Shown: in pieces, positions 28,138 to 37,328 of the stretch
Position numbering within the stretch: the first letter of the stretch is position 1
Layout: each line of letters opens with the position of its first letter
DNA from: Methanospirillum stamsii
GTDB lineage: Archaea > Halobacteriota > Methanomicrobia > Methanomicrobiales > Methanospirillaceae
Assembly: GCF_046244385.1 (NCBI RefSeq)
Contig: NZ_CP176366.1
Span: forward strand, 1,116,001 to 1,180,000
DNA: 64,000 nucleotides
Direction of reading: 5' to 3'
Made by a program: the position numbers and the translations under genes
The notes under the pieces: generated by a model
Told to the model about the DNA's origin: nothing
The model's input: the letters and a program-made list of their open reading frames with translations, nothing else
The model's database searches: none

Positions 28138-28702
28138 TTAAATCGGGCCTTTCGGCCTGCCAAGACCAGTATCTTTCAGGAGGTGGTTATCTGAATAAGA
28201 CGAACCAGGTGACCGGACCGGAGCATGCGGACTCCTAATGATGCAGGAGAAGTGGGCGTTCATCAGGGTAGCGATACCGTCTGCCCAGGTCTCCAGCGTG
28301 GTGCGGATAGAATCGGCATCGTAGTTGGTGAGCGAGATACTGTCACGTTTGAATGATACCCTGAAAATCTCGCCGTTGCTGGCATAACACTTGAGGGCCT
28401 TGCTTGATAGGTATCCTCTGAGCTATCCCGTGATGCCGGGACTCCTGATATCATTGCACCGGTGATGGTTGCATTACCGGTGATTCTCTGGTGACGGTGG
28501 TGCTTTCGGCTGCCATGCCCGGTTCCTTGACCGGAATCTGTCACACGGTCTTTGCCTCCGCATTCTCGTAGATGATGGAGGCTGCGTAGGACTCTATCGA
28601 TCGAGGGCACCCTGGTGACTGACTCCACCTGATTCGCCAGAAGGTGCATCCCCAGGTGTTATCGTCCAGGATATCCTGGATCAGTGTGCTTTCCGGGTAT
28701 AA
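28138..28702 (-). pseudogene. Remnants of two small adjacent genes of unknown, possibly viral, origin
   Basis: Two degraded reading frames are visible on the minus strand. The upstream one (28702 to 28541) includes TLIQDILDDNTWGC and SIESYAASIIYENAEAKTV and ends in TGA. The second begins at ATG 28516 (MAAESTTVTRE), shifts frame, and continues as an open frame from about 28424 containing KCYASNGEIFRVSFKRD and LTNYDADSIRTTLETWAD up to a stop at 28138. The last piece is clearly protein-like. Two frame changes break the second gene. The layout of two short consecutive genes resembles structural genes of a virus or a conjugative element, but I cannot name the family. Confidence 0.5.
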
Positions 28703-29042
28703 TCAGCAATCGAGACCCTTCAAGGTTCCGGACTGCTGATTTTATGGTGCTCTTCACGGTGAAATCTGCCATTGGTTCATACCCCATTGTTCTCTGCCGC
28801 TGCTCGGGGGCATGTGGAGGAATGCAGGGAGTATATACGATTGATCGGGGTCTCAGAATGGCCGGAGATTATGAGTTGGTTTTCTGTTTCCCGTGACCAA
28901 AGCCTCATTTGATCTGCAACGTGGTATCTGGAAGAATGTTTCCGGATGAACTAAAGGTCGTCCTGGTTCCATATCCGGACATTGAGAGAGAGGTATTCAG
29001 GGGAGAAGAGCATATGAGAATATAATAAAGGAGATCTGCCAG
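28703..29042. other. Gene-poor stretch before hicBA
   Basis: No convincing gene is present in these 340 bases. A short open frame ending at 29024 (contains PDELKVVLVPYPDIERE) may be a relic. The last 15 bases hold the ribosome binding site AGGAG of hicB. Confidence 0.4.
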
Positions 29043-29282
29043 ATGAAGAGGTACCAGTTTACAACCCTGATTTGGGAAGAAGACGGGGTGTATGTTTCAA
29101 AATGCATGGAGATTGAACTGTCATCCTGTGGTGATACTCCGAAAGAAGCACTTGAGAATCTGCGTGAAGCGATCGATCTCTGGCTGAAGAATGCAGAAGT
29201 TCTCGGGCTTTTATCTGATGCTCTTCCCTCTATTACCTCGTCAGAAAAATTCACTTCTGTTATCGAGGTTGAGGCTGCGTGA
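29043..29282 (+). CDS. hicB: HicB-family antitoxin
   Basis: 79 aa with the partial RNase H-like fold of HicB antitoxins: FTTLIWEEDGVYVSKCMEIE, then SSCGDTPKEALENLREAIDLWL. It is preceded by AGGAG and overlaps the hicA-like gene by four bases (GTGA), the usual translational coupling. The order antitoxin then toxin is the reverse of the E. coli hicAB order but is common in archaea. HicB would neutralise the toxin and repress the operon; no separate DNA-binding domain is visible at the C-terminus, so repression may be weak. Confidence 0.85.
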   Translation: MKRYQFTTLIWEEDGVYVSKCMEIELSSCGDTPKEALENLREAIDLWLKNAEVLGLLSDALPSITSSEKFTSVIEVEAA

Positions 29283-29515
29283 AATTACCGCAGGTCTCCT
29301 CACATACTCTTATTAAAAAATTCAAACGGATTGGCTACCAGGATGCTCCATTCCAGGGTAAAGGGAGTCATGTAGCCCTCTTTAAAGATGCCGACGGTAC
29401 CAAACTCCTGGTCATCATTCCGAAACGAGATCCGATTCCAATTGGAACCTTGATGTCAATTATGAAGCAAGCAAGGATGGAACGGGATGAATTTTATCTT
29501 TTTCTCACCAGCTGA
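29279..29515 (+). CDS. hicA: HicA-family mRNA interferase toxin
   Basis: 78 aa starting with GTG at 29279. The dsRBD-like fold of HicA is recognisable: VSSHTLIKKFKRIGYQ, the catalytic His in KGSHVALFKD, and LVIIPKRDPIPIGTLMSIMKQA. The active-site His is present, so the toxin should be active. It would cleave mRNA when released from HicB. The locus is intact although its surroundings are full of broken genes, and a decayed second hicBA locus is present at 43.6-43.9 kb. Confidence 0.85.
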   Translation: MKLPQVSSHTLIKKFKRIGYQDAPFQGKGSHVALFKDADGTKLLVIIPKRDPIPIGTLMSIMKQARMERDEFYLFLTS

Positions 29516-29536
29516 CCAATTTATTGCCTGCGGGGG

Positions 29537-29841
29537 ATGATGAAGCCAGCTTTCCCTCCTGATACCATAGTTCAGATTCTGCATAATTCCCTGGTTGAAT
29601 TGAAGGAACGATACCATGTTGATAACCTTGCCCTCTTTGGCTCCCACGCCAGGGGTGATGTACGGGAGGATAGCGATATTGATATCCTGGAGGACTTTGC
29701 TCCAGGTGCTGACCTTCTCGACCTCTCCGGTCTGAAACTCTATTTCGAGGATGTATTTGGCAGGCCGGTTGATGCCCTCCCAGACGGGCAATTCGTGAGG
29801 AGCTCAGGGAAACAATCCTTACTGATGCGATTGATATCTGA
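29537..29841 (+). pseudogene. Frameshifted MNT nucleotidyltransferase
   Basis: The N-terminal 80 codons give a normal minimal nucleotidyltransferase (LALFGSHARGDVREDSDIDIL, then GADLLDLSGLKLYFEDVFGRPVDALP). Just after DALP, near 29785, the conserved C-terminus continues in another frame as RAIREELRETILTDAIDI and ends at 29841. One missing base explains this. Left unshifted, the frame runs on to 29872 with unrelated residues. The core fold and the catalytic GS and DxD are encoded, so a truncated product could still be made. No HEPN partner lies downstream in the same direction. Confidence 0.7.
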
Positions 29842-29974
29842 TAACCGGGTTATAATATCCTCGATTTGTTGAGATCACCACATCGTTCTCTGGTACGATG
29901 CCAGGCAACACTTTTTCACGAAAAAATTGATGCAACGTGTTTTTTGAAAAAGAAGAGGATGTCAGAGGTATGGC

Positions 29975-30313
29975 TCACTTTCGACCGGGTGAGGCAATTA
30001 TCTGTTCTATCCGTTCTGCAAGTTCAGGCATCTTTTCAGCAGCGGTGATAAAGACAAATGCCAAATCGGTTCCAAAATACTGATGCATCAGCATATTTCT
30101 CATTCCGATGATCTTTCTCCATGGAATATCAAGATGATAAGCCCTTGTTTCAGCGGATATATGGGTTCCTGCTTCGCCGATTATTGATATCTGTCTGAAA
30201 CTCGCATCCTGGAGTATCGATGAAGCCATGAAGGCATCTTCATCAACCCCTTGCCTATAATCCATAAATTTTATGGCATGCATCACGGATATGGAGGAGG
30301 TTAATACTCTCAT
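29975..30313 (-). CDS. HEPN-domain RNase toxin (DUF86 family)
   Basis: 112 aa. The DUF86 signature is clear: LQDASFRQISIIGEAGTHIS, then IPWRKIIGMRNMLMHQYFGTD, in which RNMLMH is the Rx4H catalytic motif of HEPN RNases. The N-terminus is somewhat shorter than usual for the family but the two main helices are complete. It overlaps the MNT gene by four bases (ATGA) and is translated after it. The pair matches type VII toxin-antitoxin systems, in which MNT modifies the tyrosine of the YFG motif to silence the RNase; that Tyr is present here. Confidence 0.85.
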   Translation of the reverse strand: MRVLTSSISVMHAIKFMDYRQGVDEDAFMASSILQDASFRQISIIGEAGTHISAETRAYHLDIPWRKIIGMRNMLMHQYFGTDLAFVFITAAEKMPELAERIEQIIASPGRK

Positions 30314-30627
30314 CCTTCAGAGTAAATCACCACAGCCTCATCTTTTATCTTATCCTTCAGGTACGGACTGATCGCTCCCTCGCTGAGCAGATCCACTTCG
30401 ATACCCAGGGCTTCTATCAGGTCTTCCCTCATTCCTCCCAAGTCAAAGAGGTCTTTTTTAGTATGAAATGAGACGATGAGATCGAGATCACTCTCCGGGG
30501 TAGGGTTCCCGGTTGCATAACTTCCAAAAACAAGAATTTGTGAAACTCCATGAGGTAACAGGGTATGAATAACCGTGTCTCTGATTGGCTCCGGGATGAG
30601 GGAGGATGTATCCGAAATTGTGCTCAT
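30310..30627 (-). CDS. MNT nucleotidyltransferase antitoxin of the DUF86 pair
   Basis: 105 aa with the motif LVFGSYATGNPTPESDLDLIV, so the catalytic Gly-Ser and the DxD are intact, followed by DLFDLGGMREDLIEALGIEVDLL, typical of MntA-like proteins. It is first in a two-gene operon with the HEPN toxin (four-base overlap). The known family activity is transfer of AMP to the HEPN partner. It is transcribed away from the large helicase gene, with 306 bases between them. Confidence 0.85.
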   Translation of the reverse strand: MSTISDTSSLIPEPIRDTVIHTLLPHGVSQILVFGSYATGNPTPESDLDLIVSFHTKKDLFDLGGMREDLIEALGIEVDLLSEGAISPYLKDKIKDEAVVIYSEG

Positions 30628-30933
30628 TGGTTTTCTCCGGCACCTGGAGGATATCTGGTGTTTTTCAGATGCATATAATTCAGGAATGATTACATGACAG
30701 ATGAGAATGTCAATCTATAGTTCATACATTGGTCTCTTTAAGTTCTTATTCCTTAACTCTGATTCAGTAATCTTCTTTCAGTACATCAGGAGGTAGGATT
30801 ACCGATTCATTTAATAACCCATAATACGATCAACAACCTCATCTCATTATTACAGGTGGATATATTCATTGCAAGAAGATAAGACTGCTTTTCAAATAAT
30901 TCAAAACCTGATTTTTAAGATCTTTCTCAAACC
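30628..30933. promoter_or_regulatory. Divergent spacer between MNT/HEPN and the PLD-helicase gene
   Basis: No gene is visible in these 306 bases. The part next to the helicase start contains an AT-rich TATA-like run (TGATTTTTAAGATC near 30910-30923) and no Shine-Dalgarno sequence before its ATG. Confidence 0.35.
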
Positions 30934-33900
30934 ATGAAGAGATTACCTCAAGGCCTGTATGAGCAGGTAATGAATCAGTATTTACAGAACCTGAAAAGTT
31001 CTGAACAACAATATGATCTCATCTCCATCCAAGAATCTGAAGATGTCCCCTCTCTTCTCTCTCATTACCTCAGTCCGGTACTAAAAAAATCGCTTACCAT
31101 ATTAGAAGAAAAACACGGACCAGTAAAGGAACAGATAGATCGCTGTAATGAGATCATCAATCAACTATCGATCTGGACTGGAGAAGAATCCCTAAATAAG
31201 TGTCGGGTATCTCCTGAAGGAGAAATACTCCTCTCGGTAACTGATATGAGAGGAGATGATAGAAGGTTATCATCACCTCTTCGTCCTATTTCCTCCCTCT
31301 CTCAAAGCAGCCTCTTTACTGGATCACATAATGAACCCAGTTTACTTCAGGAGCTGAAAGCGGAGATAGCATCTGCAGATCGGATTGATATGCTCGTTTC
31401 ATTCATCAAATGGAGTGGAATCAGATTATTGATGGATGAACTCTCCAATTTCTGCAACCATGGGCATCTTCGGGTCATCACTACCTCGTATATCGGAGCA
31501 ACTGATCTCAAGGCTATTGAGTTCCTTTCAACCCTCCCAAATACCGAGATTCGTATCTCCTATGATACCGAACGAACCAGATTACACGCGAAGGCATACT
31601 ATTTCTATCGCGAATCTGGATTTTCATCCGCTTATATAGGCTCTTCTAATCTATCAAATCCCGCAATAACCAGCGGTCTTGAGTGGAATGTGAAACTTAC
31701 TGAAAAAGATGCAGGAGATATTCTCCAAAAGATCTGTATCTCATTTGAGAGTTATTGGGATAACCCGGAGTTTGTTTCCTATGGGGAAAATGACAAGTCC
31801 ATCTTACAGGAGGCATTGAACCGACAAAAAGGGAAACCTGGAGATGATGACCTTCCGGTTCTGTTTGATATTGTTCCATATTTCTATCAGAAGGAGATAT
31901 TAGAGCGACTGCTTGTAGAGCGAGAGGTTCATGGTCGATATCGTAATCTGATTGTGGCAGCAACAGGGACCGGTAAGACGATCATATCTGCATTTGATTT
32001 TCGAAATTTTGTTCGGAATGGAAATCCACATGCCCGTCTTCTCTTTGTTGCTCATCGGGAAGAGATATTAAAGCAGAGTCTCAGTCGGTTTCGGGTGATC
32101 ATGCGAGACCCGAACTTTGGAGACCTCTGCATTCGGGGAGTTGTTCCTCAACATATTGATCACTGCTTTATTTCGATTCAGACCTTCAATAGCACGAAAT
32201 TTAATGCCCTGACTCCTCCTGATTATTACGATTACATCATCGTTGATGAGTTTCATCATGCGGCTGCAGCCTCATATCAGGCCCTTTTACAATATTACCA
32301 CCCAAGGATTCTCCTTGGATTGACGGCGACACCGGAGCGAATGGATGATCTTGATATTCTCGGGTACTTTGATGGAAAGATAGCCGCAGAAATCCGCCTC
32401 CCAGAAGCGATTGACAGAAACCTACTCGCTCCATTTCATTATTTTGGGATAACAGATACTGTTAATCTTGATGATGTGAGTTGGTCACGGGGAGGATATG
32501 ATAAACAGACATTATCCAAGCGATACACCGGAAATCGTCAGAGGGCAGAACATATTGCCATCTCACTCAATCGGTATGTAACAGATATTAACACAGTTGT
32601 CGGTCTTGGATTCTGTGTCAGTATTGATCATACCATCTTCATGAGTGAGACCTTTAATGAGATTGGTATACCTTCCGGGTACCTTACCGGGGAAAGTGAT
32701 CAGAAAACCAGGAATTCCATTCAATCACAGCTCGTGAATGGGGAGATTCGGTTTATTTTTGTTGTTGATCTCTACAATGAAGGGGTTGATATTCCGGAAG
32801 TGAATACTGTTCTCTTTCTCAGGCCTACCGAAAGTATGACTATTTTTCTTCAACAGCTCGGGAGAGGCCTTCGAATTTGTGAAGGAAAGGAATGTCTCAC
32901 CGTTCTGGATTTTGTCGGCCGGCAGCATACTAATTACCGATTTGATACCAAGTTCAAAGCATTGACAGCTGAAGGAACCACTCCATTATCTGAACAGGTG
33001 AAGAACGGAGTATATCTCCTTCCTCGTGGTTGTTTCATCACCCTTGAGAAGGTTGCACGAGAAACCGTCCTTTCACATATTGAACGATCTCTTCTCCGAA
33101 GAAATGTCCTGGTCGAAAAGATATCCCGGTTTGAAGAAGAGACTGGAAAGCCACTTTCTTTGAAGATATTTCTTGAACATTATGGGTTGGATTTACACGT
33201 AATCTATAGTAAGTCAACTTTTCGTGGATTGTGTGCTGAAGCGGGTCTCTGTGATCGAATCAGCCCGGAAGAGGAGACATGGATGATGACAATTGCCCGG
33301 AAAATCGGGCATATTAATTCAGTTTCTTTCATTCAGTTTATCAGAGAGATTCTTAGGGAAAAGGATGTCGTATCTGATGGCAGACGAAAAACCGGGTATC
33401 AATCTCATCTGAATATGCTCTATTACTCGATATATTCCAAACCACTTCAAGAGATGGGATATTCTTCTCTTCTTTCTGGATTTCAAGGACTATTCAAGAG
33501 TGAATGGATGGTTTCAGAAATTCTCTCAATGTTGGATTATCTGGAGGATACGATTCAGTATGTTGAGAAACCACTGGATTTAGGATTTGATTGTGGTCTT
33601 TCGCTCCATGGATATTACTCACGGGATCAGATTTTCGCTGGACTTGGACATTATTCTCCTGATCATTGGAGTACCAAAGGAAAAAGGGAAGGAGTTGTTT
33701 ATTTTGCTGATAAGAAACTCGATGTGTTCTTTATTACGTTGAATAAGAGTGAAAAGTTTTTCTCATCTACAACGATGTATCATGATTATGCTATCAATGA
33801 CACTCTGTTTCACTGGCAATCCCAGAGTACGACATCAGAATCCTCTCCTACTGGTAAGAGATATATTCATCACCAGGAGAAAGGGAGTCGAGTTTTGCTC

Positions 33901-34074
33901 TTTGTAAGGGAGTTCAATAAGATTCAGAATGTATCCCAGCCGTTTTTGTGTTTAGGGACTGCAAATTATGAGCGGCATTCAGGGAGTAGGCCGATGAGTA
34001 TTGTATGGAAATTAGATGAACCGATTCCGGGTGGATATATGAAAAAGGCAAAGGTTGGAAGTGGGGGAATATGA
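30934..34074 (+). CDS. PLD nuclease - SF2 helicase - DUF3427 protein, probable defence gene
   Basis: 1046 aa with three parts. Residues about 140-290 form a phospholipase D-like nuclease domain: HAKAYYF (His218, Lys220) followed by GSSNLSNP. Residues about 310-700 are a superfamily 2 helicase: Walker A AATGTGKT (342-349), VDEFHHAAAASY (438-442), LGLTATPERMDDLD, and the arginine finger motif LGRGLRICEG. The rest is the DUF3427 region found after such helicases. Proteins of this plan occur in bacterial and archaeal defence islands and are thought to act as DNA-translocating nucleases on foreign DNA. Only one HKD motif is seen, so a dimer would be needed for an active PLD site. The neighbour 63 bases downstream is a nuclease-STAND type gene. 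Confidence 0.85.
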   Translation: MKRLPQGLYEQVMNQYLQNLKSSEQQYDLISIQESEDVPSLLSHYLSPVLKKSLTILEEKHGPVKEQIDRCNEIINQLSIWTGEESLNKCRVSPEGEILLSVTDMRGDDRRLSSPLRPISSLSQSSLFTGSHNEPSLLQELKAEIASADRIDMLVSFIKWSGIRLLMDELSNFCNHGHLRVITTSYIGATDLKAIEFLSTLPNTEIRISYDTERTRLHAKAYYFYRESGFSSAYIGSSNLSNPAITSGLEWNVKLTEKDAGDILQKICISFESYWDNPEFVSYGENDKSILQEALNRQKGKPGDDDLPVLFDIVPYFYQKEILERLLVEREVHGRYRNLIVAATGTGKTIISAFDFRNFVRNGNPHARLLFVAHREEILKQSLSRFRVIMRDPNFGDLCIRGVVPQHIDHCFISIQTFNSTKFNALTPPDYYDYIIVDEFHHAAAASYQALLQYYHPRILLGLTATPERMDDLDILGYFDGKIAAEIRLPEAIDRNLLAPFHYFGITDTVNLDDVSWSRGGYDKQTLSKRYTGNRQRAEHIAISLNRYVTDINTVVGLGFCVSIDHTIFMSETFNEIGIPSGYLTGESDQKTRNSIQSQLVNGEIRFIFVVDLYNEGVDIPEVNTVLFLRPTESMTIFLQQLGRGLRICEGKECLTVLDFVGRQHTNYRFDTKFKALTAEGTTPLSEQVKNGVYLLPRGCFITLEKVARETVLSHIERSLLRRNVLVEKISRFEEETGKPLSLKIFLEHYGLDLHVIYSKSTFRGLCAEAGLCDRISPEEETWMMTIARKIGHINSVSFIQFIREILREKDVVSDGRRKTGYQSHLNMLYYSIYSKPLQEMGYSSLLSGFQGLFKSEWMVSEILSMLDYLEDTIQYVEKPLDLGFDCGLSLHGYYSRDQIFAGLGHYSPDHWSTKGKREGVVYFADKKLDVFFITLNKSEKFFSSTTMYHDYAINDTLFHWQSQSTTSESSPTGKRYIHHQEKGSRVLLFVREFNKIQNVSQPFLCLGTANYERHSGSRPMSIVWKLDEPIPGGYMKKAKVGSGGI

Positions 34075-34137
34075 TAATAGGGATTGTTATGAAACAACAC
34101 TGTGTGAAATGTAAAATTAATCCTCGAATGATCTCTT

Positions 34138-36462
34138 ATGAATAGTGAATACGATTCAATATTCAAAGTGCGAAACCATGGTGCTAGTAATATCCATGGA
34201 ATTAGATATCAAATTCTATATTCAATATATTGCTCCTTTGAGCTATTAAATGAAAAAAATTCGATACAATCTATACAATTAGAAGGATTAGACGATATTG
34301 ATTTGGAGATAAAAAATATAAGGACTTTTAAAAATTTTATTCAAGTAAAGCATTCAAGTAAGGTATGGACTGCAAGTAATTTAAAGAGTTATAAAAAAAA
34401 GAAAGGTGTTTTGGAGAATTTTATAGAAGAATATCGAGTGTCTCCAGATTCAAAATTTACATTAATTTTAAGTTGTGAATTATCAGATGATATTTTAGAG
34501 ATTTCGAATTATCATCGATTTGATAAAAAACGAAAATTAACAGTACGTGATAAATTTAGAGAACTCTGCCAATCTGTAAAAGATTCTACAGAATTTGAAG
34601 CTGATTCACTTTTATATAATTTGGAAATTATTTCTGTTAATGAAGATAAATTATTTGAACAAATATCCCAATTAATTTCTACTAATTTTGATATTAATTC
34701 AGATATATTAAAAATATATCAGCATTTTTTTATTTCGTCTTTCTTTACATGGGCTCAACAGAGAAAAATTATCACCCAATCTGACATTCGAGACATTCCT
34801 TTCTCAATTAAGGAAAGTATATCTCGAGAGATTGATTTCGAAGCATTTGGAAAGCAATATATAGAAAAAGTAAACTGGACAGAAAACAATGATGAAGATT
34901 TTTTCTTAGGTAAAAATGTCAGACCAGGAATGATTGCCCATGGATTACCAGTAAAACGATTTAAATGGCTTAATAATGTTGAAAAATCATTCACCACAAA
35001 CAATACATGCATTATTCGTGCTTCAAGTGGTCAAGGAAAATCTACACTACTTTATCAATATGTTTATGATAATTGGCCAAATGATTGTGTTTATTCTTTA
35101 AGATTAGCAGAAACTGGAGAGCAAGTTTCTTCTATAATTTCTTTCTTAAATGCAAGAAAAAATTCTCACCTGCCTTTGTTCTTAATCATTGATAACGCGG
35201 GATATCGAACGAAATTATGGGCAGAAGTTACTCAAGAATGTTCAAAACTTGGATTTAAGGTAATAATATCAATCAGAAATGATGCCTGGTATAATACTAC
35301 ATATGAATCATATTCTAGTTTTGAAATTATAGAACCTAAATTTGCTTTGGATGAAGCACGATTAATTTTTAATTTTTTTCAAGAAAAGGGACAAATTCAT
35401 AATTTAGTTGGTTCTCCAGAATATGCATACGAAAAAATAGGATCTGACAAATTTTTAATAGAATATATTTATTTCATTACACATGGATCCTTACTTTTTG
35501 ACCGATTATCAGAACAAATTCGAGCCTTATCAAATAATGGGGATGATAAAAAAATCGAATTTATTAGATGGGTTTCATTAGCCGAGGTTTTTCATGTTCC
35601 TTTACTGATTTCTCCAATGATTAATGCTCTTGCGATTGATATAGATCCAAACTCTTTTCTATCATCTCTTTATGATGAATTTATTACAATTCAGGACGAC
35701 TCTGTTAAAGGGTTACATTATATTCGTTCATACAATCTCTGTAAAATTTTATTCAAGCACTATCCATCCGTTGAAACTACTGCAATAAATATGATGTCTT
35801 CGGTTTCAGAAGTCCATTTAACAACCTTTGTTTTGAATTGTAATTTGTGTAATAAAATAAATAATGAAACATTTATCGAATCGCTTATTTATCATTTTAA
35901 AAGTTCCGAAATTTCTACGCAAATAAGAATTCTTTCTGGATTATTTATATTCGGTGAAATGCTTTATTTTAGAGCAAATCATTCTTCATTTCAAATAGCT
36001 TTTAATAAACAGGGTTATGGAGGAATATATGGACTTTTATCAACCTTACTTCCTGGACATCCTGTTGATATTATTACTCCTTACAAAAAAATCCATGACT
36101 TTTCAGAAAGTATTCAATTTATTGAAAATTTAGAAAAAGAACTTAAAATTGAGAAAAGAGGAAAAGATCTTTGCTATCAGTACCTTATAGGATTAGGAAA
36201 AATTATTAATTTTTCAACAATAAGGAAAATACAGGATATTGGTTTATTATTAAAATGGATTAATTTTTGCAATATTAAATTCGAAAATTTTGAAATTATC
36301 CATAAAAGAATATTAGGTGAAATATTAATTGATGACTTGTCCTTATATCAATTTTCGATGCTTTCATTAGGATTTTATAGATATGATATAAAAAAATATG
36401 AGGAATGGTTTTTGTCTAATTCCCCTTCTATTTTATCATATTTAATGTTCAACATTGATTGC
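34138..36462 (+). pseudogene. 5' part of a nuclease-STAND type gene interrupted by IS21
   Basis: This part encodes 775 codons, then the IS21 element begins; read on into the element, the frame runs to a stop at 36555, giving 30 junk residues. Residues 1-200 look like a Cap4-type dsDNA nuclease: a GIRYQILYSIYCSFELL helix, then LEGLDDIDLE (49-57) and FIQVKHSS (68-74), fitting the PD-(D/E)XK pattern with Q69-x-K71. Residues about 290-480 are a P-loop NTPase: Walker A ASSGQGKST (295-303) and Walker B LFLIIDNA (347-354). The rest is helical, without a family I can name. Base composition is far more AT-rich than the flanks, a sign of transfer. Such a layout is typical of STAND antiviral proteins (Avs-like); that function is inference. 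Confidence 0.75.
36458..36462. repeat. Left target-site duplication of the IS21 element
   Basis: ATTGC directly precedes the left end of the element and is repeated at 38704-38708 directly after its right end. Confidence 0.85.
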
Positions 36463-36563
36463 TGTCAACGGCGGTGTAAATATCCCCAACTCAGGCGTTA
36501 TTTATTCCCCAGTCCATTTAAAGTTATCGCAAAACTATCCAATCTCATTATGTGAGAGTTTGA

Positions 36564-37328
36564 TCAATTTAATTTCGTCAATCCGTTTCTCTTTCTGTCT
36601 TTCATTCGATAACTTTCACCCTTGATATTCATCGTCGTACAATGGTGAAGTATCCTATCTAGAATCGCCGCTGCAATCACATGATCCTGAAAAATCTCTC
36701 CCCATTCTCCAAATGACTTGTTTGAAGTAAAAATGGTTGATGCCCGTTCATATCTCCTGGAAATAAGTTGAAAGAAGCAGTATGCTGCCTGCGAATCAAA
36801 TGGGAGATACCCAATTTCATCGATAATCAGAACCTTGGGTTTGACCAGTTTTTTCAGATACCTATCAAGCTGATCTTGTCGATATGCTTCTTTCAATCTT
36901 TCAATCAGAACAGAGGCATTGATGAATAAGACCTGAAATCCTGCTTCAATTGCTGCAATACCAAGTCCTATCGCCAGATGTGTTTTCCCCACTCCTGGCG
37001 GTCCAAGGAATACGACATTTTCTGCTTGCTGAACAAATCTCAGGGTTGAGAGATCCCGAACCACCGTGGCGTCGATGGATGGTTGAAACGAGAAATCAAA
37101 ATTTTCATTCCTCTTCACAATCGGAAAACCTGCGTATCTCATCCTGGTTGAAATAGTTGAACTGACCCGGTTCTTCCATTCCATTTCAGCAAGATACCCA
37201 ATTGTTTCCAAAGGAGTCATCTTTTCAGCCATAGCTCGTTCTAATGTAGGTTCAAGGATCGTTTCCATCGTCAGTAATTTCAGATTCGTCAGGTGAAGAT
37301 GCACCTGATCAAGAAGAAGTACTGTCAT
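36564..37328 (-). CDS. istB: IS21 helper ATPase IstB
   Basis: 254-aa AAA+ ATPase of the DnaC/IstB family. Walker A is GPPGVGKTHLAIGLG, Walker B is LIIDEIGYLP, followed by the sensor region STIFTSNKSFGEWGEIF, all characteristic of IstB. It assists the IstA transposase in target choice. The start at 37328 directly follows the IstA stop and has GGAGGG as ribosome binding site, so the two are translated in sequence. Intact and of usual length. Confidence 0.95.
   Translation of the reverse strand: MTVLLLDQVHLHLTNLKLLTMETILEPTLERAMAEKMTPLETIGYLAEMEWKNRVSSTISTRMRYAGFPIVKRNENFDFSFQPSIDATVVRDLSTLRFVQQAENVVFLGPPGVGKTHLAIGLGIAAIEAGFQVLFINASVLIERLKEAYRQDQLDRYLKKLVKPKVLIIDEIGYLPFDSQAAYCFFQLISRRYERASTIFTSNKSFGEWGEIFQDHVIAAAILDRILHHCTTMNIKGESYRMKDRKRNGLTKLN

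Noticed and set aside
28263..28649. 128-codon minus-strand ORF
   Set aside because: Its translation is Ser/Arg/His-rich; only short parts match the decayed gene, whose convincing sequence lies in other frames. It is a by-product of frameshifts.
28684..28896. 70-codon plus-strand ORF upstream of hicB
   Set aside because: No ribosome binding site, no motif and an irregular composition; could be a relic but cannot be supported.
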